A stretch of DNA of 64,000 bases from Paraburkholderia rhynchosiae (GCF_002879865.1 NZ_PNXY01000014.1:124001-188000); one strand, 5' to 3'; counted from the first letter of the stretch, positions 34,693 through 44,382 are shown. Numbers and translations are program-made. The notes: a model not told the origin generated them from the letters alone.

Positions 34693-35364
34693 TCAACACG
34701 CATCCGACCAGACAGGAAACCTTGCCATTTCGAACATGCCCACCGGCGTGCCTAAGGGCGCCAACCTCGCCCACGTGGTTCCATCGGGTGTGCCGTAGAG
34801 AATCAATGTCCCAGCCGTGCGCAGTACATTGCGCAACCAGCGCAGGAAGCATTTGAATACCTCAGCGTTCCACCTCGCATCAAGATTGCAATAGACGCGT
34901 TGATACTTCGCGGTGTCGATCGGATTGATCCAGTCGCCCGCAACTGTTTCGAGACCAGTCTCGTGGCACTGGAGCAAATCCACGCACTTTCCCTGCCAAC
35001 GGACGCTCGCCGCGAGGGTTGTAGCGTTGACGAAAATCCGGATTGCCGGATGCAGTTTCGACAGCCTGAATTGCGTCGATGTCTTGCATTGCTCCCGCGG
35101 CAAGTGTTGGATGTTCCCCAACATGCGAGATCTGCGCGCGAGCCAGGCGAAGACCCTGCGACGGCGTACCGTGCATTCGAGCTGCGCGCTGCGCGCCTCG
35201 CTCGCCTTCCACTTCCAGCGAATCGGATGAGTGACGCCTTGTTTGCGAGACGCACGGACCGGCCTGTAATTCCGCTCGCGTAGCAGCGTGATCCGTTGCT
35301 CCTGGAACCTGGCACGTTTTGCCCGTCCTTCTCGTGTGGTGTGGAGTCGTAAATTTAGAAGCAT
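34693..35364 (-). CDS. Doubtful hypothetical protein
   Basis: A 223-residue minus-strand frame. The C-terminal half (WINPIDTAKYQRVYCNLDARWN, FKCFLRWLRNVLRTAGTLILYG) has a protein-like composition, but the Arg-rich N-terminal half looks like noise. No family is recognised. It lies between the lipoprotein and the adhesin gene in a decayed region, and may be a gene fragment or no gene. Confidence 0.25.
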   Translation of the reverse strand: MLLNLRLHTTREGRAKRARFQEQRITLLRERNYRPVRASRKQGVTHPIRWKWKASEARSAQLECTVRRRRVFAWLARRSRMLGNIQHLPREQCKTSTQFRLSKLHPAIRIFVNATTLAASVRWQGKCVDLLQCHETGLETVAGDWINPIDTAKYQRVYCNLDARWNAEVFKCFLRWLRNVLRTAGTLILYGTPDGTTWARLAPLGTPVGMFEMARFPVWSDAC

Positions 35365-35383
35365 TACGCCTTTTTTAATAGAT

Positions 35384-35411
35384 GCCCGCCGCAGCGATCG
35401 CCGCAGCGGGC
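35384..35411 (+). other. Strong GC hairpin downstream of the adhesin gene
   Basis: GCCCGC (35384-35389) pairs with GCGGGC (35406-35411), enclosing the palindrome GCGATCGC. Only three T follow on the plus strand, and none on the minus strand where the adhesin ends, so terminator function for the adhesin is uncertain. Confidence 0.45.
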
Positions 35412-35478
35412 TTTGTGGCTAATCACTCAGGCCGACTACTCAGCTGGTGAAGCGAGGCTGACTATGCGAAGCATAGCT

Positions 35479-37305
35479 TTACCAGACATAACCAGCGCTG
35501 CCCCCTACGGCCACCGTACCGCGCGTATTGGTCGAGCCACCGCCCTTCAGAATCCAGTTACCGCCAGGCAGATACGTAGACACACCGATAGCGAAACCCG
35601 TCTGGCCGGCATAATTGCCGACAGCCACGCCTGCGACAGATTTTCCAGGAGCCGGAGCTTGCGGAAGCATCGAGAGCGCGACAGCCGAAGCCGAACCTGC
35701 GTTCGCATCCCTGCGATACTTCTGCATATCGTCACGGACGCTGTTCACGGCGCTATTCATCTGGCGCACATTCACAGCATCGGTCGGAGCCGTACCGTCT
35801 GCAACGTTGGTAATCTGACGCTCAGCACCCGGCGCACCGACCGAAACCGTGTTATCCCGATCTGCAACTGAATTTGCACCCAGGGCAACCGAATTGTTCG
35901 AGGTGGCCTGGCTGTTCGTGCCGATCGCCGTAGAGTCCGTGCCTGTAACTTTGGAATTCGTGCCGATGGCAGTTGCACGCGCGGCCGTGACTCTCGAGTT
36001 CGTGCCGATTGCCGTACCATCGCCACCCGAAACGTTTGAACCATTGCCGACCGCGGTTCCGTTTTGCACGGACACAGCCGAGTTTGTGCCCACTGCCGTG
36101 CCGGTATTGTCGGCGGTCGTGCCAGTCGAACCGGTTGTCGAAATCGTGTTGACGGTGGTGGTGAGCGACGTCAGGTTGTTCGACAGCGCGGACACTTGAG
36201 ACGCAATCGAGAAAAGCTGTGAGCCGTTCACGGCGTCGGTACTGGTCGCGCTAATCCGACCAGCGGCTAGGTTTGTCAGTTGACGCGTCTGCGTTGAATT
36301 ACCAATACTCACAACTCCGGCAGGGGTAGCGCCCGCGAAGCCGCCAAACGTCACGCCGTTCAGTGTGACGCTGTTGACGTTCGTTGCAGCCTGCGTCGTT
36401 GATCCTGCGCCCAGCGCGACCGAATTTGTAATCGATGCCTGCGCGCCTGTGCCCAGTGCGACAGAATTGACAGCCGAAGCACTGGAAAGTCCTCCGATCG
36501 CAACTCCGCCGGTTCCCAATGCCTTTGCCCCGGCGCCTCCGGCAAAAGAGCCGTCGCCTACCGCTCCAGCGCCGTTACCAATTGCGACAGCTTCTCCGTT
36601 GGTTGCAGAGGCAGCAGGGCCAATGGCGATTGGGGACGCGGGTGTTGTCGATGTTGCGACAGCATTTGCACCGATTGCGATCGCTACGCTGCCCGCTCCG
36701 CCATTGGCGACGGCCGCCAGCCCTTCGGCGATTGCGCCGGAACCCACGGCAACGCTGCCTGTACCGACCGCGACGGAGTTCGTTCCACTGGCTGTTGCCT
36801 GAGCGCCAAACGCGGCATTGCCGTTACCCGTAGCATGGGATGAAGCGCCGAATGCGACAGCATCTATGCCATTTGCTACAGAATTCGCACCGACTGCTGT
36901 TGCATTGAAACCGCTCGCTGTGACCGTATCACCAAGAGCGGTTGCGGCCCCGCCATTAGCGGTGACATTGATCCCGACCGCTGTATTCTGACTCGTGTTG
37001 CTCGCGTCACCTGCTACAGCGGGATTCGTCCCGCCTGTGCTCGCGGACGGAGCCGTTGCCCCCCCTATCGTTGCAGTCGTCCCACCGACCTCCCCGCCTA
37101 CCGCAAGGTTGTCAGCATGCGCGGAGCCCGCCGAAAGCATGAACGCCGCGAATACAGCCAGTGTTACTTTGGACCTCGTCGGATTCCCACCCTGCCCCAT
37201 TTCCCCTTGCCCTGGCGCGCCGTCCACAACGGGCTGCGTCTCAGCGCCCGCTACGCGTGCGCCAGATCGGCGATTCAAAACCAACGTATATCGGTTCGTG
37301 CTCAT
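35479..37305 (-). CDS. Trimeric autotransporter adhesin (YadA-like)
   Basis: A 608-residue type Vc secreted adhesin. The start MSTNRYTLVLNRRSG is an extended signal-peptide region, followed by a hydrophobic core cut after SAGSAHA (about 64). The passenger has many YadA-head repeats of the AVGTNS/SVALGxGS type. A neck RQLTNLAAGRI...DAVNGSQLF is followed by a short stalk VSALSNNLTSLTTTVN. A second head series and neck RQITNVADGTAPTDAVNVRQM come next, and then the C-terminal YadA anchor (about 540-608) ending in Trp. AAGGA lies about 9 bases before the ATG. It mediates surface adhesion after trimerisation. Confidence 0.93.
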   Translation of the reverse strand: MSTNRYTLVLNRRSGARVAGAETQPVVDGAPGQGEMGQGGNPTRSKVTLAVFAAFMLSAGSAHADNLAVGGEVGGTTATIGGATAPSASTGGTNPAVAGDASNTSQNTAVGINVTANGGAATALGDTVTASGFNATAVGANSVANGIDAVAFGASSHATGNGNAAFGAQATASGTNSVAVGTGSVAVGSGAIAEGLAAVANGGAGSVAIAIGANAVATSTTPASPIAIGPAASATNGEAVAIGNGAGAVGDGSFAGGAGAKALGTGGVAIGGLSSASAVNSVALGTGAQASITNSVALGAGSTTQAATNVNSVTLNGVTFGGFAGATPAGVVSIGNSTQTRQLTNLAAGRISATSTDAVNGSQLFSIASQVSALSNNLTSLTTTVNTISTTGSTGTTADNTGTAVGTNSAVSVQNGTAVGNGSNVSGGDGTAIGTNSRVTAARATAIGTNSKVTGTDSTAIGTNSQATSNNSVALGANSVADRDNTVSVGAPGAERQITNVADGTAPTDAVNVRQMNSAVNSVRDDMQKYRRDANAGSASAVALSMLPQAPAPGKSVAGVAVGNYAGQTGFAIGVSTYLPGGNWILKGGGSTNTRGTVAVGGSAGYVW

Positions 37306-38221
37306 TGCGTTTTCCTTTGTCACAAATTGGGTCGAGAAATATTCATGTCTGGTCTCCATCACACTCTCCACTTTTTCATCTGTTTGGATACCTAATTAAC
37401 GGTGAAATTTTCGTGCAACACACAGCAAGTAAGCTGGACTAACTAACTCGATTCATGGTTAGCGCGCAGGCAACCTTGCCACGACGAGTCGATCGTCGCA
37501 GGCCAAGAAGCTGGGTATTAATCCAAGGTTACGGCGCAGAATTGAGAAACTTTATGTAAGGATTTTCTGAAACTTAATGTGTTAGATCATCTCTTAAGGC
37601 CGACTTCAACTGGAGCCAAAAATGAACTCGTTTCAGGCTGCCGGCGGCCGGAAGTAAAAAAATGTAAGTCTCCGGAACTTGTCGGTGAGACTCTCGCATA
37701 GGCGTTTTAATTTGTCTATAGAAAGCCCGATAGGGCTCGATGACCTTGCGATATTTAACAATTAAGCAACGGCAAAACGCATAACTTTGTCGTCGCGCGG
37801 CGCGCCCTGCTCTGAATTATGTCGTCGTCGTGACAACGCCCGGCAACGGCTCATTTATTCCTCGCGTTGGCCGGCTCCAGGCAGGCCCGGACGTATGACG
37901 AAGCGGCTTGCAAACCTCGCGGTTTTGCAACGCCACGCTCGACACGGTGCAACGAATAGAAGAGGCTCGAGGTTCTCCGTTTGCTGGGTTCGGCACAGAC
38001 AACTGATTGGTAAACTCGCGCTGATCCATGGATAGTTCAACGGGGCCGAAAATGAGGCCGCGGCTATGCAATCAAAGTCCATGGGTGTCGCCAGACGAGT
38101 TAGATGTCACGGATCGGGATCGTGCAGAATAGCGGACGATCGCCTGGTTCCCAGACCCCTCGCATGTGTTCTCCGCACAAAGGGATATGGGCAGAGTAAC
38201 GTGGCTCACATTGCTTGGGCC
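37306..38221. other. Gene-poor stretch upstream of the adhesin
   Basis: No gene can be supported in these 916 bases. The part nearest the adhesin (37306-37760) is AT-richer than the chromosome average and should carry its promoter and regulatory sites. The rest has short frames only and may be remnants of decayed DNA next to the aroQ pseudogene. Confidence 0.6.
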
Positions 38222-38553
38222 CTACTGCACCGCAGCTACCGCGGCCCGGAGCGCAAGCAGATAGCTTTGCGAACGGAAACCACCGATCTGCCCGTCACAA
38301 ATCCGCGAGAATCGACTTGTGCGGAAACGGCTCACACGCGTAAATGTTCGACATATGCAGCTCGATCAGGGGCAAGTGAAAATGGCCAGCGCATCGCGAA
38401 GGCCATAGCTGTAATGCGCCCATGCACCGGCGTTGATCAGCACAGCATCGACATCGTCTTCGAATGCGCGATGGATACGTTCACATATCGCCGCTTCGCT
38501 GTTGGTCTGTAATGATTCCACCCGCACCTTCAGTTCCACGGCGAGATCTTGAA
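38222..38553 (-). pseudogene. aroQ pseudogene (type II 3-dehydroquinate dehydratase), truncated with two frameshifts
   Basis: Minus-strand translation gives VRVESLQTNSEAAICERIH, then EDDVDAVLINAGAWAHYSYG and LRDALAIF. After a frame change it reads LPLIELHMSNIYACEPFPHK and SILADL, and after another GQIGGFRSQSYLLALRAAVA with a stop at 38222-38224. These are the quinate-binding and C-terminal parts of AroQ in correct order. The first 45 or so residues, with the catalytic Tyr loop, are missing. The remnant overlaps the 3' end of the oxidoreductase gene at 38530, which marks an old deletion joint. AroQ takes part in shikimate synthesis or quinate breakdown. Confidence 0.8.
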
Positions 38554-39558
38554 CATGCTAGACAGGTCCGGCGTGATTGCCGCAGCTTCACCACTGTTTG
38601 CCGAGTGCCCCGCGGCTTCGGCACAGGCCAGCGCCAGCACGCCGTCTGCCAGTGTCACCGGCGCGCGCGAGCCAGCCTTCACCGCGTCAACAAACGCGCT
38701 CCATTCCGCTTCGTAAGCGCGCTGATAGCGCTCGAGGAAAAAATAGACAGGTTTGGCCGCGTGCGTGCCTGCTTCACTGATCCTTTCGACGGTATTTTCT
38801 AACACGTTCTGCGCCGAGAGCAGCCCGCCCGAGCCGAGCAGTTCGATGCGCTGATCGTACCCGTAGCCGGCGCGGCGCGAGTTCTTGATCACAGCGATCC
38901 GCCCGTCCTCCCAGAACAGCGTCGCAACCGCGGTATCGACGTCACCCGCGGCGCCGATCTGCGGGTCGACGAGCGATGCGCCTGTGGCAAAGATCCTCGT
39001 CGGTGCACCGCCCATCAGCCAGCAGGCAGTATCGAAGTCGTGAATCATCATGTCGCGGTACAGGCCGCCCGATACCTTGATGTACGACAGGGGCGGCGGC
39101 GCCGGGTCGAATGACGTGATCGTCAACAGCTCGGCTTTGCCGATTTCGCCGGCGTCCAGTGCGGATTTCAGCGCGGCGAAATTGGGATCGAAACGGCGAT
39201 TGAAGCCGATCATCACGGTTCTGCCTGTGCGGTTCACGCTGGCTTGGCACGCCTGCGCGCGTTCGAGCGACAGGTCCACGGGCTTCTCGCACAACACCGC
39301 CTTGCCCGCGATCGTCGCGCGTTCCATCAGGTCGGCATGGGTGTCGGTCGATGTCGCGATGAGCACGGCGTCGATCGCCGGGTCGGCGAGGATGTCGTCG
39401 ACGGAACGGGCCTCAGCACCATAGGCAGCGGCGAGCTTCCTTGCCGCATCGGCGACGACGTCCGCCACCGCGGCGAGATGGCTGTCGGGGTGGACGGCGA
39501 TCGATCGGGCGTGAACCTGACCGATGCGGCCGGCACCCAGCAGTGCGATCTTCAGCAT
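38530..39558 (-). CDS. Gfo/Idh/MocA oxidoreductase, inositol 2-dehydrogenase-like
   Basis: A 342-residue NAD(P)-dependent sugar or polyol dehydrogenase. The Rossmann loop GAGRIGQVHARSI is at 8-20. The signature lysine is in CEKPVDL (about 95) and the catalytic DMMIHD pair is near 172-177, all as in IolG. The start MLKIALLGAG at 39558 is chosen because the family begins there. Its extreme C-terminus (KISPWN) is not IolG-like and runs into aroQ sequence, so the end of the gene may be a junction. It follows the TIM-barrel gene. Confidence 0.87.
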   Translation of the reverse strand: MLKIALLGAGRIGQVHARSIAVHPDSHLAAVADVVADAARKLAAAYGAEARSVDDILADPAIDAVLIATSTDTHADLMERATIAGKAVLCEKPVDLSLERAQACQASVNRTGRTVMIGFNRRFDPNFAALKSALDAGEIGKAELLTITSFDPAPPPLSYIKVSGGLYRDMMIHDFDTACWLMGGAPTRIFATGASLVDPQIGAAGDVDTAVATLFWEDGRIAVIKNSRRAGYGYDQRIELLGSGGLLSAQNVLENTVERISEAGTHAAKPVYFFLERYQRAYEAEWSAFVDAVKAGSRAPVTLADGVLALACAEAAGHSANSGEAAAITPDLSSMFKISPWN

Positions 39559-39670
39559 ATGAAAAAACCTCTGCAATGGTTAGGAAATGCCCCAAGCAGA
39601 CCGCTCGGGAATAGTGATCGGTCATCCGATCGCGCAGGACGAAGACTTCGCGCACTCCGCTTTTTGCGCG

Positions 39671-40444
39671 TCAAACGGAGAACGCGTCTCTGAATCGTTG
39701 CAACGCCAGTTCGTCGCTGCCGCTCGCCCACGCCTCGAGCGCGACTGTGCCTCGATAGCCGGCTTCATTCAGCGCACGGGCGATCGCCGGGTAGTGGATT
39801 TCGCCCGTACCCGGCTCGCAACGTCCCGGGACATCGGCCACCTGGATTTCGCCGACATACGGCAATGCGCGCCGCACGAGTTCGATCAGATTGCCCTCCC
39901 CGATTTGCGCGTGATACAGATCGAGGTTCAGCCTTAGGTGCGGGCTGTCAACCGCCTCGACGAGCGCGAGGGTGTCTGCCGCGCGGGCAAACGGAACGCC
40001 CGGATGATCGACATCGGTATTCAGGTTCTCGAGGCAGAACGTCACATCCGCGCGCCGACCGAGTTCCGCGGCGTCTGCCAGTGTGCGATACGCCGCCAGC
40101 CACATCGCGCCGGTCATCATCGTGACGGAGCTGACGGGCCGTCCCTCCGGGCCAAGCCCCGTCCCGTGCAGATTCAGGCGCGGGCAGCGCAGCCGTTTTG
40201 CCACCTCGATCGACAATTCGGCGGTTTCGAGCAACGCGGCCGCACCCTCCTTCGTGACAAGATCGCCTTTCATGTAGCCTGTCATCGACGAAAACACCGC
40301 GCCGCTCGCGGCAAGTGCACTTATGTCGTGCTTCGTCCAGTCCCAGATCTCGACTTGAAACCCCAAGCCTGCGATCTTGCGAACGCGCTCGACGAACGGC
40401 AGGTCGCGAAACACCATCTCCGCGCACACGGCTAGCTGGAACAT
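39671..40444 (-). CDS. TIM-barrel sugar isomerase/epimerase (hydroxypyruvate isomerase-like)
   Basis: A 257-residue AP-endonuclease-2-fold enzyme. Metal-site residues are visible at VEIWDW (about 31-36), CLENLN (about 142-147), LRLNLDLYHAQI (about 170-181) and VALEAWA (near 240). Such enzymes isomerise 2-keto sugars, hydroxypyruvate or inosose derivatives. Pairing with an IolG-like dehydrogenase and a sugar-binding protein suggests polyol or sugar catabolism; the exact substrate is open. Confidence 0.85.
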   Translation of the reverse strand: MFQLAVCAEMVFRDLPFVERVRKIAGLGFQVEIWDWTKHDISALAASGAVFSSMTGYMKGDLVTKEGAAALLETAELSIEVAKRLRCPRLNLHGTGLGPEGRPVSSVTMMTGAMWLAAYRTLADAAELGRRADVTFCLENLNTDVDHPGVPFARAADTLALVEAVDSPHLRLNLDLYHAQIGEGNLIELVRRALPYVGEIQVADVPGRCEPGTGEIHYPAIARALNEAGYRGTVALEAWASGSDELALQRFRDAFSV

Positions 40445-40523
40445 CAGGCATCCCCTCGACAAAAATTGCATGAATGGCGCTAATTGAGATATGCGATGGC
40501 CTGCACCGCAATGGAAAATCCAA

Positions 40524-41543
40524 TCAGCGATATTGGCCGGCGTACTTTTCGACCAGTGCGACGTTTGAGCGGGTCACGAAACCCGGTCCCGTATCCACCC
40601 CATTGCTGCGGAAATACGGCGCGAGGCCATAGGCGCGCAGTCGTTGCTGGAATTTCGGGTCGGTCTTGAGCTGCGCACAGGCTTTCGCGACGTCGCGCGT
40701 GTTGTCACGATTCATGATCGCGAGCAACGCAACAGGGATATAGCCTTGCAGATAGGGCTGCTGGTCGATCGCGAACGCGGCTGTGCCCGCGTCGATCGCC
40801 TTGTCCACTTCCGGCGTGAGGTCGAACGTCGCGAAATAGATTTTTCCAGCAAGGCCGAGCTTGCGGATCGCGCGAAGCGAAGGCACCGCCGACGTCGGTC
40901 CGAGCGCGAGCACGGCCTGCGTCTCGGGATGCGTATGCAGCGCGGCAAACACTTTGTTCTCCACTTCGATCGGGTCGTTGCCCGAATCGGGCGTGTTCTT
41001 CTTGAAGTCCACGCCAATCGCATCGCCGAACCCGCGGCACCGCTCGAACGAAACCGGATTCGTTGCGTTGTTGTTGACGCACAGGAAAGTTTTTATCCCC
41101 GCCGCTTTGGCGCGCTCACCGGCCTGCTTGCCGGCTTCGTACTCGGGCTGCCCGACATGCAACAGCGCGCCGAGCTGACGGCTCTGTGCCTCGCTTCCCG
41201 AATTAAATGTGATGACCGGCGCCCCCTTCTCGACGATGGTCTTGACTGGCCGCTGAATCACGTCGAAGTCGGCGATCGTCGTGGCTACGCCGTCATAGTT
41301 GCGCGCAGCCGCCTGCTCGAGCAGCCGGGTCATGTCGGCGAGGTCGCCGTTGGGCGGATTGCGGTAGTCGACGGTTACGCCGAAATCGGTTTGCGCATCC
41401 GCGATGCCGTTCTTGACGACGTTCCAGAACGGGTCGGCGTCCGGAGCGTGAGTCACCACAACAAACCGGGGGCCGGCGGCAAGCGCCGGAAGGCCGCAAA
41501 GCAGCAACGCCCATGCGGCCATCAGCTTGACTAGTCCTCTCAT
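40524..41543 (-). CDS. Periplasmic sugar-binding protein (ribose-type, Peripla_BP_4)
   Basis: A 339-residue solute-binding protein with signal peptide (MRGLVKLMAAWALLLCGLPALAA, cut near 23). The mature protein reads PRFVVVTHAPDADPFWNVVKNGIADAQTDFGV, a class B periplasmic-binding fold as in ribose and inositol uptake. No ABC permease or ATPase gene is beside it, so it either works with components elsewhere or lost them when the locus decayed. It is divergent from the unusual regulator at 41744. Confidence 0.87.
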   Translation of the reverse strand: MRGLVKLMAAWALLLCGLPALAAGPRFVVVTHAPDADPFWNVVKNGIADAQTDFGVTVDYRNPPNGDLADMTRLLEQAAARNYDGVATTIADFDVIQRPVKTIVEKGAPVITFNSGSEAQSRQLGALLHVGQPEYEAGKQAGERAKAAGIKTFLCVNNNATNPVSFERCRGFGDAIGVDFKKNTPDSGNDPIEVENKVFAALHTHPETQAVLALGPTSAVPSLRAIRKLGLAGKIYFATFDLTPEVDKAIDAGTAAFAIDQQPYLQGYIPVALLAIMNRDNTRDVAKACAQLKTDPKFQQRLRAYGLAPYFRSNGVDTGPGFVTRSNVALVEKYAGQYR

Positions 41544-41743
41544 CGTCGTCTCCTGTCTTTCGTGTCGTCGCGCGCCGTGAGGCGCTGCGTCACTGCATCG
41601 TAGGCTCAAGCTTGGCAAACGCCGGCACGATCGAATGTCCATTCTGGTTATCTCGTTTAATTTCAAATGGTTATTGTCAGACTTGCTGGGTACCAGGTAA
41701 GCGCGCGCGGCTATACTGTCGCTGACCAGAACGAGGCGCCCAC

Positions 41744-43438
41744 ATGCATGCACGTGATCTTCGCGCGACGATCGCTGTCGTAAACAAACTGGGCGACATC
41801 CTGCGTGCGCAACTCGGCGATGAGGCTCAAGCGATGTGGCCGGTATTGGCTGCGCTCTTGCAGAACCATCTGGACGGCAAGGAAACCGCGATCACGGCGC
41901 TTGCCGATCTGTCCGGGCTGCCGCGCACGAGCGCGCGGCGGATCGTGTTTGCGCTGAAAGCAAAAGGGTGGCTGCGATTGCGCGCCCGCCCGGGGCGCGG
42001 CGCTCGTGCTACGGTCGCACCATCGGCGACGCTGCTCGAACGCCTGGACCGAATCACCGAACAGACGGTGCGGCTCATCGTGAGTGCGAGCGACGCCACA
42101 TCGCTCGATCGCTTCGATGCTTCAACGCTCGCGCCTGCATCGGAAGTTGGATGGCCACGCGCTGCGTCTCAAGGCTTCGACGATGGGATCGAAGTCACCC
42201 TGATCGCCTACGAAGATCCGGTGTTCGACATTCTCAAGCGCAACCGAACCGATATCGAGCGTTTCCTGGGTAACCGACTGCAGGTGCACACCTATCCGCA
42301 GCACAGCTATCGCGAGGTGCTCGACGTCACGCTCCGGGACGCGAGCCGCATCGGCAGTGACACCCCTGTGCTGGTCGCGATTCCGTTCCCATGGCTCGCC
42401 GAACTGTCGCGAGACGGCCGCCTGTTCGAACTGCAAGCGTTACAGGCAAGCGGGGGAATTTCAGACGCCGATTTTTATGATGCCGTCTGGCAGGCAGGCT
42501 GGGTCGACGACCGACTTTACGCGATCCCGCTACAGCCGGCCCTCGATTTTTTATGGTATCGCCGCGATCTATTCGAGGCGGAGGGCCTCGAGCCGCCCAG
42601 GACATTCGACGACGTCATCAAGTGCGCAAGCCGACTTCAGCGGCGCACGCTCGAACGCTCGGGGATTACGTGGAACATGGCGCCCGGGCTGCCGCTCGCC
42701 GAATCGTTCCTGCAGATTCTCGGGGCGCAAGGACAGATGTCGTTCGACGAACGCGGCGTGCTGCTCGTCGACGATGAAATTGGACGCAGCGTGATCGAGT
42801 ATCTACGCGAGCTGATTCCATGGTCTCCGCCCAACCCACGCAGCGTACACTGGACTCGCAACGCGCAGATTTTCGGTGCCGGCAAGGCGGCGATGTGCTA
42901 CCACTGGTCGAACCGTTACGGGTTGCTCGACAGCCATACGCTTCTGCAAAAAGGCGGGCGCATCGGCCTGCAATTGCATCCGACCGTGACGCGCGACATG
43001 ACTCCGGTATCACCGCTCGGCGGCGCGCTGCTCGCCATTCCATCTCGCAACGACGAGCGCGCCACTGCCTGCGCGTGGCAGGCGATCGAGACATTGACGT
43101 CTCCCGAACTGATGAAGTACTTCGTGCTGCATGGCGCCGCCGGCAACGCACGGCATTGTGTCGCGGAAGACAGGTACGTTCTGCAGCGCAACCGGGTGAT
43201 TGCTGTGATGGATGAGCTCGCGCGGGCGAGACAGATCTCGTTGTTTCCGTCCGTACCCAGTTCGAGGTATCAGGCGCTGATCAAGACGCTTAGCAGCCAT
43301 CTGGAACGGCTGTTGTTCGATGGCAATGGCGATGTCCGGACAGGCGTTTCCCGCTTGCAGGACGCGCTCGCAGGATCGAGCGACGATGGGCACGGACCGG
43401 TTCGATCCGATGCGCGCCACAACAATCTCTCGTCTTGA
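41744..43438 (+). CDS. Regulator fusing a winged helix to a type 1 solute-binding-protein domain
   Basis: A 564-residue protein without a signal peptide. Residues about 35-85 (KETAITALADLSGLPRTSARRIVFALKAKGWLRLR) form a winged helix-turn-helix. From about 145 to 490 the sequence is that of an extracellular solute-binding protein family 1 (LDFLWYRRDLFEAEGLEPPRTFDDV; NAQIFGAGKAAMCYHWSNRYG). A cytoplasmic sugar-binding-protein domain as a sensor is the simplest reading. It is divergent from the sugar-binding protein operon by 200 bases, and so is likely its regulator. Confidence 0.8.
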   Translation: MHARDLRATIAVVNKLGDILRAQLGDEAQAMWPVLAALLQNHLDGKETAITALADLSGLPRTSARRIVFALKAKGWLRLRARPGRGARATVAPSATLLERLDRITEQTVRLIVSASDATSLDRFDASTLAPASEVGWPRAASQGFDDGIEVTLIAYEDPVFDILKRNRTDIERFLGNRLQVHTYPQHSYREVLDVTLRDASRIGSDTPVLVAIPFPWLAELSRDGRLFELQALQASGGISDADFYDAVWQAGWVDDRLYAIPLQPALDFLWYRRDLFEAEGLEPPRTFDDVIKCASRLQRRTLERSGITWNMAPGLPLAESFLQILGAQGQMSFDERGVLLVDDEIGRSVIEYLRELIPWSPPNPRSVHWTRNAQIFGAGKAAMCYHWSNRYGLLDSHTLLQKGGRIGLQLHPTVTRDMTPVSPLGGALLAIPSRNDERATACAWQAIETLTSPELMKYFVLHGAAGNARHCVAEDRYVLQRNRVIAVMDELARARQISLFPSVPSSRYQALIKTLSSHLERLLFDGNGDVRTGVSRLQDALAGSSDDGHGPVRSDARHNNLSS

Positions 43439-43559
43439 TGTCTCGCATTGGGTTCTTTGCAGACACTCGAGTGCTCAGCCCATGTCCGGTTCAGTTCCGA
43501 CAATATCATCGGTTGCCCTCGAAGATCGCCTTCGTCGCTTCGTCGTTCTTCGCATTTGT

Positions 43560-44025
43560 CGAGACTGCCGCACGACGGTGAAGGATTTCGTGGCGTGTGT
43601 ATTTCCCATGCGCTTCGGAGATTTGTTTCATCGTATGCGGCGGGCTTCCAGGTCACATGAAACGTCACGGCCATTACGATCTCATTCTCTGCGAGCACGA
43701 ACTGCTGATCACTTAGGGTGGTACCTCCGATCTCGAACGACCTATCTGGATCGTCGCCGCGTACGGCCAGCAGAAATTCTTTCCGCTCATCGCGTGACAG
43801 TCTGGCGACATATCTCGGCAGCGAGAATTCGACGGCTTGCCTGATGCAGTGCGCGCACCAATTTCTGAGTCAGGACAGCAGTTCAATAAAACTGAGTTCG
43901 TCGGGGGTCACGAGGTCGAGTGCGCGGGCGAACGCGACCTTGCCACGCGCACCATTCATGTCGAGCCGCGCGACAACCTCCATCACTTCATCACCGAGCT
44001 TGTGTCCGACTATGTAGCCACCCAT
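43560..44025 (-). pseudogene. HEPN/MltR-like gene broken by an internal stop
   Basis: Translating minus-strand from ATG 44025 gives MGGYIVGHKLGDEVMEVVAR...FARALDLVTPDELSFIELLS. A TGA (43872-43870, codon 52) follows, and then the same frame continues LRNWCAHCIRQAVEFSLPRYVARLS and on to about 43560. RNWCAH fits the R-x4-H motif of HEPN proteins, and the preceding ALDLVTPDELSFIE stretch resembles MltR-type proteins. The 3' limit is uncertain. A single nonsense change seems to have inactivated it; the function is inferred from motif only. Confidence 0.55.
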
Positions 44026-44382
44026 TGCAATTGATTGCACTCACATGGCATCGCCCAACACATCGCTAAAACTTGTTTTCGGGCACCGTTCGAGCTGGCG
44101 GCCTGAATGGCAGTGGCCGGTTGTTCGGTGGACGACTGAGACCAGTGAATGAACTTCAGCGCGACGAACCGAGTCACCGCAACGAATCGCTGCGAAATGA
44201 CCAGACGAACCTTTGTCTTTTCCAATGCGCCAGCCAATTCAGCAGTTATCAACCTAAGGTCGGCTCTCGTCGCTCTCGACGGCCCGAACAAGTCGTGCAG
44301 TGCGCTGGCCAACGCTTCCGCTTGGCGCAGTTCTAGACCGGCGCCTGTGAGCGCGTCGGGCAATCCGCCGCGTGTCGATCAT
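44010..44382 (-). pseudogene. Coiled-coil (DUF1640-like) gene with a frameshift
   Basis: From ATG 44382 the minus strand begins MIDTRRIA. It must change frame to continue DALTGAGLELRQAEALASAL, then ATRADLRLITAELAGALEKT and a hydrophobic VTRFVALKFIHW end. That order matches small DUF1640-like coiled-coil membrane proteins, often found on prophages and islands. It lies directly upstream of the HEPN-like pseudogene on the same strand. Confidence 0.5.

Noticed and set aside
34900..35283. A plus-strand 127-codon frame opposite the doubtful minus-strand gene
   Set aside because: No family, no binding site and a composition typical of GC-rich noise.
38066..38512. A plus-strand 148-codon frame
   Set aside because: It lies across the minus-strand aroQ remnant, which gives a clear homologous translation, and has no protein-like pattern itself.
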